A stretch of 64,000 bases of DNA from Rhizobium nepotum 39/7 (GTDB lineage: Bacteria > Pseudomonadota > Alphaproteobacteria > Rhizobiales > Rhizobiaceae). The stretch lies in NCBI RefSeq assembly GCF_000949865.1, contig NZ_JWJH01000007.1, forward strand, positions 182,963 to 246,962, read 5' to 3'. The notes beneath the pieces are model-generated. The model worked only from the letters and a program-made list of their open reading frames with translations, searched no databases and was not told where the DNA came from. Within the stretch, counting starts at the first letter, position 1, and each line of letters begins with the position of its first letter. Shown here piece after piece: positions 37,283-47,466 of this stretch. The translations under genes and the position numbers were made by a program.

Positions 37283-38719
37283 ATGGCCCTCGGCTTCATC
37301 AAAAAAGTCTTTTCGTTCGGCAAGGACAAGACCGGGACGGGCGACCGGCCGCAAGAGGATTCCGCGCTTGAACGCGCCAAGGAAAACGCCTCTTTCGACG
37401 AGGCGCTGAGCGAAGCCGAAGCACATCCCCTTGTCGAGAAGGACCCGGTTTCCGAACTGGAGATCGAGACGGCCGGTGGGCCGGCTTCGGACGAGACGCC
37501 AAATGTGGTCGTTTCCGAAGACGAAGAGGAAGAGGACGCGCCGCTTCTGCCCGGTGTGGAGCTTGCCGGTGATATCGGTGTCGTGCCGTTGTCGCTGTTG
37601 CAGGCCGAAGCCGCCGCCGAAGAACAGGCAGAGGTTTTACCGCAAGCTGCCGATGCCGTGCTCGATGCGGATGCGATGGATGCGTTGCTCGATGAGGCGG
37701 AGTCTGCGCGTGCGGTCGAACCCCCTGCGGTTTCGTCCGCTTTGCCGAAGGGCTTTTCATCGGCGAGTGAGCGCGAAGAGCCTGAGGACGAAGCACCGCA
37801 GCCGAAGCTCAGCTGGTTTCAGCGTCTGCGGGCCGGGCTTGCGCGCACCTCATCGCAACTGACCACCCAGATTTCGGCGTTGTTCACCAAGCGCAAGCTG
37901 GACGAGGATACGCTCGACGAACTGGAAGATCTTCTCATCCAGTCGGATCTGGGTGTTGAGACAGCCATGCGCATTACCGGCGCCCTGTCTTCGGAACGTT
38001 ATGGCAAGGATGTCAGCGGCGAGGATGTGGCGCGCATCATGGCGGGCGAGATCACCAAGGTCCTGAAACCCGTCGCAAAACCGCTGGAACTCGATCTTTC
38101 GCACAAGCCGCATGTCATTCTCGTCGTGGGTGTTAACGGCACCGGCAAGACGACGACCATCGGCAAACTCGCCGCCAAGCTGTCCGGTTCGGGTCTAAAG
38201 GTCATGCTGGCGGCTGGCGACACATTCCGTGCGGCGGCAATCGAGCAGCTCAAGATCTGGGCCGATCGCACTGGCTCGCAATTCATCGGCACCAAGCTTG
38301 GGGCGGATGCCTCGGGTCTGGCTTACGACGCCTATGAGCAGGCGCGGGCTGAAAAAAGCGACGTGCTCATCATCGATACCGCCGGTCGCTTGCAGAACAA
38401 GACGGAGCTGATGGCGGAACTGGAAAAGATTGTGCGGGTGCTTGGCAAGCTCGATCCGGATGCGCCGCACACCGTGCTTCAGACGCTGGATGCGACGACG
38501 GGGCAGAACGCCCTCAACCAGGTGGAAATATTCCGCAACGTCGCGGGCGTTTCGGGCCTGATTATGACAAAATTGGATGGCACGGCGCGGGGCGGTATCC
38601 TCGTTGCCATTGCTGCAAAACACAAGCTGCCGGTGTATTTCATCGGTGTGGGTGAAGGCGTGGACGATCTGGAGCCCTTCGAGGCGGAAGATTTCGCCAA
38701 GGCCATTGCGGGAGTTTGA
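37283..38719 (+). CDS. ftsY: Signal recognition particle receptor FtsY
   Basis: A 478-residue SRP receptor GTPase. The N-terminal 170 residues form a long acidic A region ([10 protein letters not shown]), which is poorly conserved and membrane-associating. The NG domain follows, with [22 protein letters not shown] and [10 protein letters not shown]. It receives Ffh-bound ribosomes at the membrane. It lies 31 bp after mtaB and just before the septation protein gene. Confidence 0.97.
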   Translation: MALGFIKKVFSFGKDKTGTGDRPQEDSALERAKENASFDEALSEAEAHPLVEKDPVSELEIETAGGPASDETPNVVVSEDEEEEDAPLLPGVELAGDIGVVPLSLLQAEAAAEEQAEVLPQAADAVLDADAMDALLDEAESARAVEPPAVSSALPKGFSSASEREEPEDEAPQPKLSWFQRLRAGLARTSSQLTTQISALFTKRKLDEDTLDELEDLLIQSDLGVETAMRITGALSSERYGKDVSGEDVARIMAGEITKVLKPVAKPLELDLSHKPHVILVVGVNGTGKTTTIGKLAAKLSGSGLKVMLAAGDTFRAAAIEQLKIWADRTGSQFIGTKLGADASGLAYDAYEQARAEKSDVLIIDTAGRLQNKTELMAELEKIVRVLGKLDPDAPHTVLQTLDATTGQNALNQVEIFRNVAGVSGLIMTKLDGTARGGILVAIAAKHKLPVYFIGVGEGVDDLEPFEAEDFAKAIAGV

Positions 38720-38721
38720 GT

Positions 38722-39372
38722 ATGGATATTGAAAGCAATTCCAAGGAAAGCGAAAAGATGGTGGCGGAAATCAGCCCGCTCCTGAAATTCGTGCTCGAGC
38801 TTGGTCCGCTCATGGTGTTCTTTTTCGCCAACTCCCGTGGCGAATGGCTGGCATCCACTTTTCCGGTGCTGACGGAGTTCGGCGGGCCGATCTTCATCGC
38901 CACTGGCCTGTTCATGATCGCAACTGCTGTCGCGCTTTCTGTTTCATGGATACTGACGCGAAAGCTGCCTATGATGCCGCTGATTTCGGGCATCGTGGTT
39001 TTGGTCTTCGGTGCACTGACACTTTGGTTGCAGAACGACACTTTCATCAAGATGAAGCCGACCATCGTCAACACTCTGTTCGGCGTCATCCTGCTCGGCG
39101 GCCTGTTCTTCGGCCAGTCGCTGCTCGGTTATGTCTTCAATTCGGCGTTCAAGCTGAACGATGAGGGCTGGCGCAAGCTGACTTTGCGCTGGGGCGTGTT
39201 TTTCCTCTTTCTCGCTGTCATGAACGAGGTGGTCTGGCGCATGTTTTCCACCGATGCATGGGTGGCCTTCAAGGTGTGGGGCACGATGCCGATCACCATC
39301 ATCTTCACCATGGCGCAAATGCCGCTCGTCATGCGTCATTCGCTCGAACCGCTCAACAAGGACGAAAAATGA
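38722..39372 (+). CDS. Intracellular septation protein A (YciB/IspZ family)
   Basis: A 216-residue inner-membrane protein with five to six hydrophobic segments and family motifs [18 protein letters not shown] and [20 protein letters not shown]. YciB-family proteins affect septation and envelope integrity; the mechanism is unclear. The ATG 2 bp after the ftsY stop was preferred to a TTG that overlaps it. The stop overlaps the next start (ATGA). Confidence 0.92.
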   Translation: MDIESNSKESEKMVAEISPLLKFVLELGPLMVFFFANSRGEWLASTFPVLTEFGGPIFIATGLFMIATAVALSVSWILTRKLPMMPLISGIVVLVFGALTLWLQNDTFIKMKPTIVNTLFGVILLGGLFFGQSLLGYVFNSAFKLNDEGWRKLTLRWGVFFLFLAVMNEVVWRMFSTDAWVAFKVWGTMPITIIFTMAQMPLVMRHSLEPLNKDEK

Positions 39373-39965
39373 CAGTTGCGGAGATGCCGGTTTCCCGTTC
39401 GCGGTCGCTCAAATGGTTCGGTGTGGCCGCCGGGCTGCTTCTCCTGCAGATCGTCATTCTTTATGTCATGGGCCGCATTCCCATTTGCGAATGCGGATAT
39501 GTCAAGCTGTTCGAACCGGGTGTGAACACGCCGGGCAATTCTCAGCACCTGGCCGACTGGTACACGCCGTCGCACATTATCCACGGCTTCCTGTTTTACT
39601 GGTTCGCCTGGCTGCTGTTCCGCAAAAAGCCGCTTTCCATGCGGCTTTCCGTTGCGGTTCTGGTCGAGGCGGCTTGGGAAATTCTCGAAAACTCGCCCCT
39701 CATTATCGATCGTTACCGTACGGCGACCATGGCGCTGGGTTACGCCGGCGACAGCATATTGAACTCGGCGATGGATACGGTTTTCATGGTGCTCGGTTTT
39801 CTGTTCGCCGCGCGGGTGCCGGTGTGGCTGACGGTGGTGATCGCCATCTTCTTCGAACTTTTCACCGGCTGGCTAATCCGCGATAATCTGACGCTGAATG
39901 TCGTCATGCTGGTCTGGCCTGTCGAGGCGATCAAGGTATGGCAGAACGCCCTTCCGCAGATGTGA
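39369..39965 (+). CDS. DUF2585 (UPF0314) membrane protein
   Basis: A 198-residue protein with about five hydrophobic segments and conserved polar spots [27 protein letters not shown] and [14 protein letters not shown]. It corresponds to the DUF2585 family found in alphaproteobacteria; no function is known to me. Translation is coupled to the septation protein gene (ATGA). Being last in the dapF-ftsY operon hints at an envelope role, which is inference. Confidence 0.85.
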   Translation: MTVAEMPVSRSRSLKWFGVAAGLLLLQIVILYVMGRIPICECGYVKLFEPGVNTPGNSQHLADWYTPSHIIHGFLFYWFAWLLFRKKPLSMRLSVAVLVEAAWEILENSPLIIDRYRTATMALGYAGDSILNSAMDTVFMVLGFLFAARVPVWLTVVIAIFFELFTGWLIRDNLTLNVVMLVWPVEAIKVWQNALPQM

Positions 39966-40040
39966 ACGTGTCTGCCGGATTCGGACTTGGAAGGTGCATA
40001 GTGCCCGGGTTCAAAGGCGTGACGCCCTTAGGCAGGTGAG

Positions 40041-40646
40041 TTATTTTCCGGCCGCGGCCGTGATGGCTGGCAGCAAGTCCCGTTCGACGCTGTGGGCATC
40101 GAAAGGGCCGACCTTCTTGTAAAGGATCGTGCCGTCTGCGCCGACCAGATAACTTTCGGGAATGCCATAGACACCCCAGTCGATCGCGGCCTTGCCGTTG
40201 GGGTCGACACCTATCGCTGTAAAGGGATTGCCGAGTTCGCCGAGAAAGCGAAGCGCATTGTCCTGGCTGTCCTTGTAATTGATACCGACGACCGTGATGC
40301 GGCTGTCTTTCGACAGTTCCTGAAGGATGGGGTGCTCCTGACGGCAGGGAATGCACCAGGAGGCGAAGACATTCACCAGCGTCAACTTGCCTTTGATGGC
40401 GGCATCGGTCAGCGCCGGCAGGTTCGAGCCTTCCAGCGGCGGCAGCGACAAAGTCGGCGCTTTGGTGCCGATGAGCGCTGATGGAATGGCGCTGATATCC
40501 AGCCCGTTGACGTCCTGATCGTAGAGCATCTTGCCGGCGATGAAGGCAAAGCCGCCGAAAAGCAGAAGTGGCAGCAGCGCCAGCGCATAACGTGCGCGGC
40601 CCGTCGTTTTGGCCTTTGTGTTCTGTTCCTGGCCGGCCTGCGTCAT
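40041..40646 (-). CDS. ccmG: Thiol:disulfide interchange protein CcmG/CycY
   Basis: A 201-residue thioredoxin-like protein anchored by an N-terminal membrane segment (about residues 20-42), acting in the periplasm. The active site is WCIPC, followed by the CcmG-type insertion and cis-Pro region GIPESYLVGADG. It keeps apocytochrome c cysteines reduced for heme attachment. The start overlaps the ccmD stop (ATGA). Last gene of the ccmABCDG operon. Confidence 0.95.
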   Translation of the reverse strand: MTQAGQEQNTKAKTTGRARYALALLPLLLFGGFAFIAGKMLYDQDVNGLDISAIPSALIGTKAPTLSLPPLEGSNLPALTDAAIKGKLTLVNVFASWCIPCRQEHPILQELSKDSRITVVGINYKDSQDNALRFLGELGNPFTAIGVDPNGKAAIDWGVYGIPESYLVGADGTILYKKVGPFDAHSVERDLLPAITAAAGK

Positions 40647-40816
40647 CGGGCGTCACCCGCAGAAGCAGCTTTCGTCCTGCGGCGCACACCGGACGCCTCC
40701 AATTCCTTCAGTTCCCGTTTGCGCGCCTGACCGTCGACGACGACCCAGGCGATGAGACAGAGGACGACGAGGCCGGTCGCCGCATAGGACATGCCGATAT
40801 AAAAGGCGTGCGTCAT
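40643..40816 (-). CDS. ccmD: Heme exporter protein CcmD
   Basis: A 57-residue single-span membrane protein with N-terminal MTHAFYIGMSYAATGLVVL and a basic cytoplasmic tail (RKRELKELEASGVRRR). This is the typical shape of CcmD, which helps release holo-CcmE from CcmABC. It lies 4 bp after ccmC and overlaps ccmG by 4 bp. The reading frame is open further upstream inside ccmC, but only this segment fits the family. Confidence 0.9.
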   Translation of the reverse strand: MTHAFYIGMSYAATGLVVLCLIAWVVVDGQARKRELKELEASGVRRRTKAASAGDAR

Positions 40817-40820
40817 AATC

Positions 40821-41582
40821 TCATGCCTCCCGGTTCGCCATGCGGGCGGCGAGCCGCCGCTGGGCCGCGACACGCCTTCGCCAGATTTCGTTGCGCATGG
40901 CGGCGATGTGCAATGTGAAGAACAGCAGCGTGAAGCCGATCGCCATGGTGAGAAGCGGCCAGAGAAATTCCGCATCGATGGCTGAGCCGCCCATGCGGAC
41001 GACGCTTGCCGGTTGATGCAGGGTGTTCCACCACTCGACCGAAAATTTGATGATGGGAATATTCACGAAACCCACGAGGATCAGCACGGCGCTGACCCGG
41101 GCGGCTCTGGAGGGGTCGTCCATGGCGCGGTTGAGCGCGATCAGCCCGAGATACATCAGAAAGAGGACGAAGACGGATGTCAGGCGTGCGTCCCAGACCC
41201 ACCAGGTTCCCCACATGGGTTTACCCCAGAGCGAGCCGGTGACGAGGGCAATGAGCGTGAAGGCTGCGCCGATGGGGGCGGCGGCCTTGTGGCTGACATC
41301 CGCGACCGGATGACGCCACACGAGGGTGCCGATGGCCGAGACCGCCATGACCGTATAGCACATCATGGCAAGCCAGGCGGAGGGAACGTGCACATACATG
41401 ATGCGCACGGTGTAACCCTGCTGGTAATCGCCCTCGCTCGTGAAGGACAGATAAAGACCGGCGGCCAGCACCAGCGCGGTCAAGGTTGCCAGCCAGGGCA
41501 GAATACGGGCCGCCAGCGCCAGAAACCGCGTGGGATTGGCGAGATCGCTGAATTTGGTGATGGTGAAGGTCTGCTCGTTCAT
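40821..41582 (-). CDS. ccmC: Heme exporter protein CcmC
   Basis: A 253-residue six-span protein that presents heme to CcmE. The tryptophan-rich periplasmic motif (WGKPMWGTWWVWDARLTS) and flanking histidines (VHVPSAW, EWWNTLHQPAS) are intact. It follows ccmB by 74 bp on the minus strand. Confidence 0.96.
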   Translation of the reverse strand: MNEQTFTITKFSDLANPTRFLALAARILPWLATLTALVLAAGLYLSFTSEGDYQQGYTVRIMYVHVPSAWLAMMCYTVMAVSAIGTLVWRHPVADVSHKAAAPIGAAFTLIALVTGSLWGKPMWGTWWVWDARLTSVFVLFLMYLGLIALNRAMDDPSRAARVSAVLILVGFVNIPIIKFSVEWWNTLHQPASVVRMGGSAIDAEFLWPLLTMAIGFTLLFFTLHIAAMRNEIWRRRVAAQRRLAARMANREA

Positions 41583-41656
41583 GCCGTTTGTGTAACCCGA
41601 GAATGGCTGTCCCGCAATTGATCCCCGTCAATCGTAGATCGGCAGTCGCGGTTTCA

Positions 41657-42316
41657 TCAATCCATAACATTACGCAACGCCAAAGCGGCGAAGAAAGGGC
41701 CGGTCACGGCTGAAAATAACGTGATCGCGCAGAGAATAAGGAATGGCGGCAGAAAGGGTGCCGGGCCCTGCACCGCCGCATAGGAGGCGCTGACGCCGAA
41801 GATCAGCACCGGAACGGCCAGCGGCAGGACGAGGATGGAGACCAGAAGACCGCCGCGCGGCAAGGCGACGGCGACGGCGGCACCCACCGCGCCGATGAAA
41901 GTGATGGCGGGCGAGCCGACCAGAAGCGTCAGCATCACGGCGCCGATCGCCACTTCATCCATGTTCATAAACAGGCCGAGCAATGGAGAAGCAAGCACCA
42001 GCGGCAGGCCGATCGCCACCCAATGCGCCAGGCATTTGACGAGCACGGTCAGGACCAGCGGGTTTTCCTGCATGAGAATAAGGTCGAGCGAGCCATCCTC
42101 ACGCTCTGCCTGAAACAGCCGGTCGAGGCCGAGAAGGGCGGAAAGAAGCGCGCCGATCCACACGATAGCCGGGCCGATGCGTGCCAGCAGATTGAGATCG
42201 GGACCGACGCCGAAGGGGATGACGGCCACCACGGTCATGAAAAACAGCACGCCGATCAACGCGCCGCCGCCGGCACGGATGGAGAGCTTGATGTCGCGGA
42301 AGAAGAGGGCGGTCAT
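41657..42316 (-). CDS. ccmB: Heme exporter protein CcmB
   Basis: A 219-residue six-span inner-membrane protein, partner of the CcmA ATPase. Conserved stretches are FFMTVVAVIPFGVGPD near the start and QAEREDGSLDLILMQENPL. It starts about 205 bp after the ccmA stop, with a RIME-like inverted repeat in the gap, whereas these two genes are often tightly spaced. Confidence 0.95.
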   Translation of the reverse strand: MTALFFRDIKLSIRAGGGALIGVLFFMTVVAVIPFGVGPDLNLLARIGPAIVWIGALLSALLGLDRLFQAEREDGSLDLILMQENPLVLTVLVKCLAHWVAIGLPLVLASPLLGLFMNMDEVAIGAVMLTLLVGSPAITFIGAVGAAVAVALPRGGLLVSILVLPLAVPVLIFGVSASYAAVQGPAPFLPPFLILCAITLFSAVTGPFFAALALRNVMD

Positions 42317-42346
42317 TGGGGCGCCCTCGTTCCCGAGGCTGCGGCA

Positions 42347-42500
42347 CCCCCCTCTGCCCTGCCGGGCATCTCCCCCTCAAGGGGGGAGATCGATCTGCGG
42401 CGAAGTCTCGCCCATCTCGACATTGGAGGCTTAAGCGGCGAAATTACCTCTTGCCGATCTCCCCCCTTGAGGGGGAGATGCCCGGCAGGGCAGAGGGGGG
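42347..42500. repeat. RIME-like palindromic element between ccmA and ccmB
   Basis: Two 46-bp arms (42347-42392 and 42455-42500) are perfect reverse complements, separated by 62 bp. Each arm also contains its own near-palindrome, CTCCCCCTCAAGGGGGGAG. The arms begin/end with CCCCCCTCTGCCCTGCCGGG. This resembles the Rhizobium-specific intergenic mosaic elements (RIME) as I remember them. Transcribed RNA would form a very long hairpin inside the ccm operon. Confidence 0.88.
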
Positions 42501-42521
42501 TATGTCCCGTGCCTACGCCCA

Positions 42522-43163
42522 TCATGTCCAGGCCTCCACACCTAAAAACCCCGTCATCTGCAATTCGCGCGCATTCTCCAACCCCAAAGGCTGGTGGGTC
42601 GCGGCGATGACGATGCCGCCGCCGGACAGGTGGCTCTTGACGAGATCGGTAAACATGCGGTCCGCAGCTTTGTCGAGGGCGGCGGTTGGTTCGTCGAGAA
42701 TCCACACAGGCCGCCATGCGATCAAAAGTTTCGCCATGGCAAAACGCCGTTGCTGGCCGGCGGACAGATAACCGAAGGGCAGATGGGTGATACCGGCAAG
42801 ACCGACGATCTCCGCCGCCTCATCGATATCCACACTCGCGCCGCCGGAAAAATCGCCGAGGAAGTCTTTCCAGAACCGCAGGTTTTCCGAAACGGTCAGT
42901 TCCGTTTTCATCGCGTTGCGATGGCCGAGATAATGGCAGGCCTCCGACGGGCGCATGTCCGGTTCTATTCCTTTGCCGGCTATATTTATGCGTCCCTGTT
43001 CGGCGCGCAGCAGGCCGGCCACCGTGCGCAGGAGCGTCGATTTTCCCGAGCCGTTGCGGCCGGTCAGCACCAGCGCTTCGCCGTCGCTTAACTTGAAGGA
43101 AACATTCATGAATATGAAATCTTCGCCGCGACGAACGCCGAGATTTTCCGCCGTCAAATCCAT
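42522..43163 (-). CDS. ccmA: Heme exporter ATP-binding protein CcmA
   Basis: A 213-residue cytoplasmic ATPase of the CcmABC complex, which drives release of heme-loaded CcmE. Walker A is GRNGSGKST, the signature LSAGQQRRFAMAKLL (typical for CcmA), Walker B WILDEPTAALD. ATG 43163 gives the family N-terminus MDLTAENLGVRRGE; the frame is open 75 bp further upstream. Divergent from acnA. Confidence 0.95.
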   Translation of the reverse strand: MDLTAENLGVRRGEDFIFMNVSFKLSDGEALVLTGRNGSGKSTLLRTVAGLLRAEQGRINIAGKGIEPDMRPSEACHYLGHRNAMKTELTVSENLRFWKDFLGDFSGGASVDIDEAAEIVGLAGITHLPFGYLSAGQQRRFAMAKLLIAWRPVWILDEPTAALDKAADRMFTDLVKSHLSGGGIVIAATHQPLGLENARELQMTGFLGVEAWT

Positions 43164-43435
43164 GCCGGGGTTCCGTTTAAAATTTTCATCGTACCGATCG
43201 TAAAAAATATCGATTTGGGTCACCGAATGGTCTGGCACGTTTCGGAGAAATTATCTATATGGGTGTCAACCACGCCAGCGGCCGGCGTGAACATCATCTT
43301 GCGCCGGACCTGAATGTTGCGTGAGCAACTTTCACGTGCGGACAGCGGAAATGGTCGTACCCGCATCCTGATGTGCATGAGTGCATAGGTGTCCGCACGC
43401 GCGTGTTGGCTATCAGAGTAAGCGGGGTTTTATCC

Positions 43436-46129
43436 GTGGCCAAATCTCTCGACAGTTTTAATTGTCGTTCCGTTCTTACCGTTGACGGTAAGGATTACGT
43501 CTATTTCAGCCTTCCCAAGGCTGAAGCCAACGGTCTGAAGGGCGTTTCCAAGCTGCCCTATTCCATGAAGGTTCTTCTGGAAAACCTGCTTCGTTTTGAA
43601 GACGGTCAGTCCGTCACCAAGGAGCACATTCTGGCCGTTGCGGAATGGCTGGACAACAAGGGTCGGACCGAAAACGAAATCGCTTATCGTCCCGCCCGCG
43701 TTCTCATGCAGGACTTCACCGGCGTTCCCGCCGTGGTCGATCTTGCTGCGATGCGTGACGGCATCAAGGCTCTCGGCGGCGATCCGGAAAAGATCAATCC
43801 GCTCGTTCCCGTCGACCTCGTCATCGACCACTCGGTCATCGTCGACGAATTCGGCACTCCGAACGCGTTTGCCCGCAACGTCGAGCTTGAATACGAGCGC
43901 AATGGCGAGCGTTACCGCTTCCTGAAGTGGGGCCAGCAGGCGTTCAAGAACTTCCGCGTGGTTCCGCCCGGCACCGGCATCTGTCACCAGGTCAACCTCG
44001 AATATCTCGGCCAGACCGTCTGGACGAAGGAAGAGGATGGCGAGACGATCGCTTATCCGGATACCTGCGTCGGCACCGACAGCCACACCACCATGATCAA
44101 CGGTCTTGGCGTTCTGGGCTGGGGCGTTGGCGGCATCGAAGCCGAAGCGGCCATGCTTGGCCAGCCGGTCTCCATGCTTCTGCCTGAGGTCATCGGCTTC
44201 AAGCTGACCGGCAAGGTCAAGGAAGGCGTGACCGCGACCGACCTCGTGCTCACCGTCGTACAGATGCTCCGCAAGAAGGGCGTGGTTTCCAAGTTCGTCG
44301 AATTCTTCGGCCCCGGCCTTGATTCGATGTCTCTTGCCGACCGTGCGACCATCGGCAACATGGGTCCGGAATATGGCGCAACCTGCGGCTTCTTCCCGGT
44401 TGATGGCGAAACCATCAACTACCTGACCATGTCCGGCCGCACCAAGGACCGTATCGCGCTCGTCGAGGCCTATTCCAAGGCGCAGGACATGTGGCGTACC
44501 GGTGATGGTTCCGACCTCGTCTTCACCGACACGCTGGAACTCGACCTCGGCGACGTCGTGCCGTCCATGGCCGGTCCGAAGCGTCCGGAAGGCCGCCTGC
44601 CGCTCGAAACCATTGCGCCGAATTTCGCAACGGCTCTCGAAAGCGACTACAAGAAGCCAGGTCAGCTCAACAGCCGCTATGCGGTCGAAGGCGCTGATTT
44701 CGATCTTGGCCATGGCGATGTGGCGATTGCCGCCATCACGTCGTGCACCAACACCTCCAACCCTTCGGTTCTCATCGCCGCCGGCCTTCTTGCCCGCAAT
44801 GCGGTGGCCAAGGGCTTGAAGTCCAAGCCTTGGGTCAAGACCTCGCTGGCACCGGGATCGCAGGTCGTTGCCGAATATCTCGAGAAGGCCGGTCTGCAGA
44901 AGGATCTTGACGCGATCGGTTTCAATCTCGTCGGTTTCGGCTGCACGACCTGCATCGGCAACTCCGGCCCGCTGCCGGCGCCGATCTCCAAGACGATCAA
45001 CGACAAGGGCCTGATCACGGCTGGCGTTCTTTCCGGCAACCGTAACTTCGAAGGCCGTATCTCGCCGGACGTTCAGGCGAACTATCTGGCCTCGCCGCCG
45101 CTCGTCGTGGCCTATGCCCTTGCCGGCACGGTCCAGAAAGACCTGACGAAGGAGCCGATCGGCGACGACCAGAACGGCAACCCGGTTTTCCTCAAGGATA
45201 TCTGGCCGACTTCGCAGGAAATCCAGGAATTCATCCTGAAATACGTCACCCGCGAACTTTACGAATCGAAGTATGCGGACGTGTTCAAGGGCGACGAGAA
45301 CTGGCAGGCCGTTCAGGTTCCTCCGGGCCAGACCTATGCCTGGGACGACAAGTCGACCTATGTTCAGAACCCGCCTTACTTCGTGGGCATGGGCAAGAGC
45401 GGCACGGGCCTCAAGAATATCAAGGGCGCTCGCGTTCTCGGTCTCTTCGGCGACAAGATCACGACCGACCATATTTCCCCGGCCGGTTCGATCAAGGCTG
45501 CCTCACCGGCAGGTGCCTATCTGACCGACAATGGCGTCGCCGTTGCCGACTTCAATCAGTATGGCACGCGTCGCGGCAACCATGAAGTGATGATGCGCGG
45601 CACTTTCGCCAACATCCGCATCCGCAACCACATGCTCGGCCCGAACGGCAAGGAAGGTGGCTACACCATCCACTATCCGTCCAAGGAAGAGATGTCGATC
45701 TACGACGCCGCCATGAAGTACAAGGCGGAAGGTGTTCCGCTCGTCATCTTCGCCGGTGTCGAATACGGTAACGGTTCTTCCCGCGACTGGGCGGCCAAGG
45801 GCACCAATCTGCTCGGCGTCAAGGCGGTTATCGCGCAGTCCTTCGAGCGTATCCACCGCTCCAACCTCGTTGGCATGGGCGTCGTTCCCTTCGTCTTCGA
45901 GGAAGGCACGACCTGGGCAAGCCTCGATCTCAAGGGTGACGAAACCGTCGAGATCGATGGTCTCGAAGGCGAGATCAAGCCGCGTGAAAAGAAGATCGCC
46001 AAGATCACCTACAGCGACGGTTCGGTAAAGGAAGTTCCGCTTCTGTGCCGCATCGATACGCTGGACGAAGTGATCTACATGAACAATGGCGGCATTCTGC
46101 AGACTGTTCTTCGCGATCTGGTCGCCTGA
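43436..46129 (+). CDS. acnA: Aconitate hydratase A
   Basis: An 897-residue TCA-cycle enzyme isomerising citrate to isocitrate. Cluster cysteines are seen in [11 protein letters not shown] and [12 protein letters not shown]. Substrate-site motifs include [35 protein letters not shown] and, in the swivel domain, [13 protein letters not shown]. The GTG start is preceded by AGCGGGG and yields MAKSLDSF, matching rhizobial aconitases. It is monocistronic, with a terminator downstream. Confidence 0.97.
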   Translation: MAKSLDSFNCRSVLTVDGKDYVYFSLPKAEANGLKGVSKLPYSMKVLLENLLRFEDGQSVTKEHILAVAEWLDNKGRTENEIAYRPARVLMQDFTGVPAVVDLAAMRDGIKALGGDPEKINPLVPVDLVIDHSVIVDEFGTPNAFARNVELEYERNGERYRFLKWGQQAFKNFRVVPPGTGICHQVNLEYLGQTVWTKEEDGETIAYPDTCVGTDSHTTMINGLGVLGWGVGGIEAEAAMLGQPVSMLLPEVIGFKLTGKVKEGVTATDLVLTVVQMLRKKGVVSKFVEFFGPGLDSMSLADRATIGNMGPEYGATCGFFPVDGETINYLTMSGRTKDRIALVEAYSKAQDMWRTGDGSDLVFTDTLELDLGDVVPSMAGPKRPEGRLPLETIAPNFATALESDYKKPGQLNSRYAVEGADFDLGHGDVAIAAITSCTNTSNPSVLIAAGLLARNAVAKGLKSKPWVKTSLAPGSQVVAEYLEKAGLQKDLDAIGFNLVGFGCTTCIGNSGPLPAPISKTINDKGLITAGVLSGNRNFEGRISPDVQANYLASPPLVVAYALAGTVQKDLTKEPIGDDQNGNPVFLKDIWPTSQEIQEFILKYVTRELYESKYADVFKGDENWQAVQVPPGQTYAWDDKSTYVQNPPYFVGMGKSGTGLKNIKGARVLGLFGDKITTDHISPAGSIKAASPAGAYLTDNGVAVADFNQYGTRRGNHEVMMRGTFANIRIRNHMLGPNGKEGGYTIHYPSKEEMSIYDAAMKYKAEGVPLVIFAGVEYGNGSSRDWAAKGTNLLGVKAVIAQSFERIHRSNLVGMGVVPFVFEEGTTWASLDLKGDETVEIDGLEGEIKPREKKIAKITYSDGSVKEVPLLCRIDTLDEVIYMNNGGILQTVLRDLVA

Positions 46130-46146
46130 GAAAGTTTAGACCAATA

Positions 46147-46175
46147 AAAGACGCCGGGAGAAATCCCGGCGTCTT
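46147..46175 (+). terminator. Terminator of acnA
   Basis: AAGACGCCGGGA-GAAA-TCCCGGCGTCTT, a 12-bp stem with a stable tetraloop, 18 bp after the acnA stop. It is followed by only a short T stretch. Confidence 0.85.
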
Positions 46176-46325
46176 TCCTGTTTCATGGCCTCTTTTTTTG
46201 TGATTGCCGCTCACCCCTTCGTGACTTTCTATTGAAGTGGAATAGACGTTATTTTCCGGTTTGCATCCGGCAGGGTTGATCGCATCAATTCGTCTGGATA
46301 TTTCGTCCGGACAAAGGTTTTTGTA

Positions 46326-47066
46326 ATGCCGCTGAAATTCCCTCTGTCGATATGTGTTCTCGGCACGTTCCTCGTCACATCTGCGCATGCGCAGGAGGCT
46401 GTGAAGGGCGTCGTCGAATTGTTCACGTCGCAGGGATGCGCATCCTGCCCGCCGGCGGACGAGGCCTTGCGCAAGATGATCCAGAAGGGCGATGTCGTCG
46501 GCCTCTCCTACCATGTCGACTACTGGAACTATCTTGGCTGGACGGATTCGCTGGCATCGAAGGAAAACACCGAACGGCAATATGGTTACATGCGGGCTCT
46601 TGGCCGTAACGGGGTCTATACGCCGCAGGCCATTCTGAACGGTCGCGATCACGTCAAGGGTGCCGATGTCCGTGGCATTTACGACAGGCTCGATGCCTTC
46701 AAGCGGGAAGGTCAGGGGCTGAACGTGCCGGTCTCGTCGAAGTTTGCCGGAGACGAGGTGGAAATCGATATCGGCGCCGGCAGCGGCAAGGCCGATGTTG
46801 TGGTCGCCTATTTCACGCGCGAACAAACGGTGGATGTGCAGAAGGGCGAGAACCAGGGGAAAAAAATGTCCTACTGGCACAGCGTCTATGACGTGCAGAC
46901 GGTCGGCATGTGGGACGGTTCACCGATGACGGTGAAGCTTCCGGCGAGCGTGGTTGCAAAGGTGAAAAAGGGTGGCTGCGCCGTGCTGTTGCAGACGGCA
47001 AATGCCGGCGGCGATCCGGCCGCCATTGTCGGCGCAAGTATTCTGCTGGGGAATGAAACACAGTAA
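46326..47066 (+). CDS. DUF1223 thioredoxin-like secreted protein
   Basis: A 246-residue protein with a signal peptide ending SAHAQE (about residue 22). The family opening VVELFTSQGCASCPPADEAL contains a CxxC pair in a thioredoxin-like setting. HVDYWNYLGWTD and YTPQAILNG are other conserved blocks. DUF1223 proteins are common in alphaproteobacteria; no function is established to my knowledge. A periplasmic redox role is inferred from the CxxC and fold. It stands alone; a G-rich stem-loop follows the stop codon. Confidence 0.87.
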   Translation: MPLKFPLSICVLGTFLVTSAHAQEAVKGVVELFTSQGCASCPPADEALRKMIQKGDVVGLSYHVDYWNYLGWTDSLASKENTERQYGYMRALGRNGVYTPQAILNGRDHVKGADVRGIYDRLDAFKREGQGLNVPVSSKFAGDEVEIDIGAGSGKADVVVAYFTREQTVDVQKGENQGKKMSYWHSVYDVQTVGMWDGSPMTVKLPASVVAKVKKGGCAVLLQTANAGGDPAAIVGASILLGNETQ

Positions 47067-47466
47067 TCGCCGATCCGGCGATGGAAGATCCGGTCCGGGG
47101 CATTGGGGGCTGGGGGTAAAGGGTCAATGCACCGGACCGGGTCATCTTGGTGCCTAGGCATCAATTGACAATAGGACTATTCCACCCAATTCGGGCCATG
47201 GTTTGACCGAATTACGGCAGCCCATGCTAAAATGGCTGCCTAAATGGTTACCAATTTTTACCTCTGCTTTTTCCGGAGGCAACTCTCGTAAGGGTGTTTT
47301 CAGGTGTCATTCGGCGCCATCGCCACCCGGTTTTTGTCGCCGTCCGAGGACCGTCAAACCCTTCGCGAAAATTCCAGCCCTGTGCTTAGAGGCCTTGCAA
47401 GGCTTGCAATTTCGTCTTCCCGGGGTCACATTAATTGAAAGACCTGGGTGGAATCGGAGGTATTGG
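47067..47466 (+). other. 400-bp intergenic region with structured DNA
   Basis: Contains a long inverted repeat with a G-quadruplex motif (47085-47148, listed separately). A second imperfect hairpin (GGCAGCCCAT/ATGGCTGCC) lies near 47216-47240, and a perfect 12-bp palindrome GCCTTGCAAGGC near 47392. A TTGACC (near 47203) with a TAAAAT 19 bp later could be the promoter of the DUF2794 gene. I see no convincing ORF. Confidence 0.45.
47085..47148 (+). repeat. Inverted repeat enclosing a G-quadruplex motif
   Basis: Arms AAGATCCGGTCCGG-GGCATTG and CAATGC-ACCGGACCGG-ATCTT pair with small bulges. The loop and left arm hold four G-runs (47097-47100, 47105-47109, 47112-47116, 47121-47123) separated by 4, 2 and 4 nt, a standard G-quadruplex pattern. 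It begins 18 bp after the DUF1223 stop. No T-tract follows, so it is not a classic terminator. Confidence 0.7.

Noticed and set aside
42347..42500. ccm-operon inverted repeat as an insertion sequence or terminator
   Set aside because: There is no transposase or target-site duplication, and no T-tract follows the stem. A RIME-like repeat fits better.
43164..43435. Sigma-54 promoter candidate (TGGCACG) upstream of acnA
   Set aside because: The matching GC element at the correct spacing is missing.
43430..45472. 680-codon open frame antisense to acnA
   Set aside because: It lies entirely opposite a clear aconitase, has no family resemblance and is His/Arg/Asp-rich as expected for an antisense shadow of GC-biased codons.
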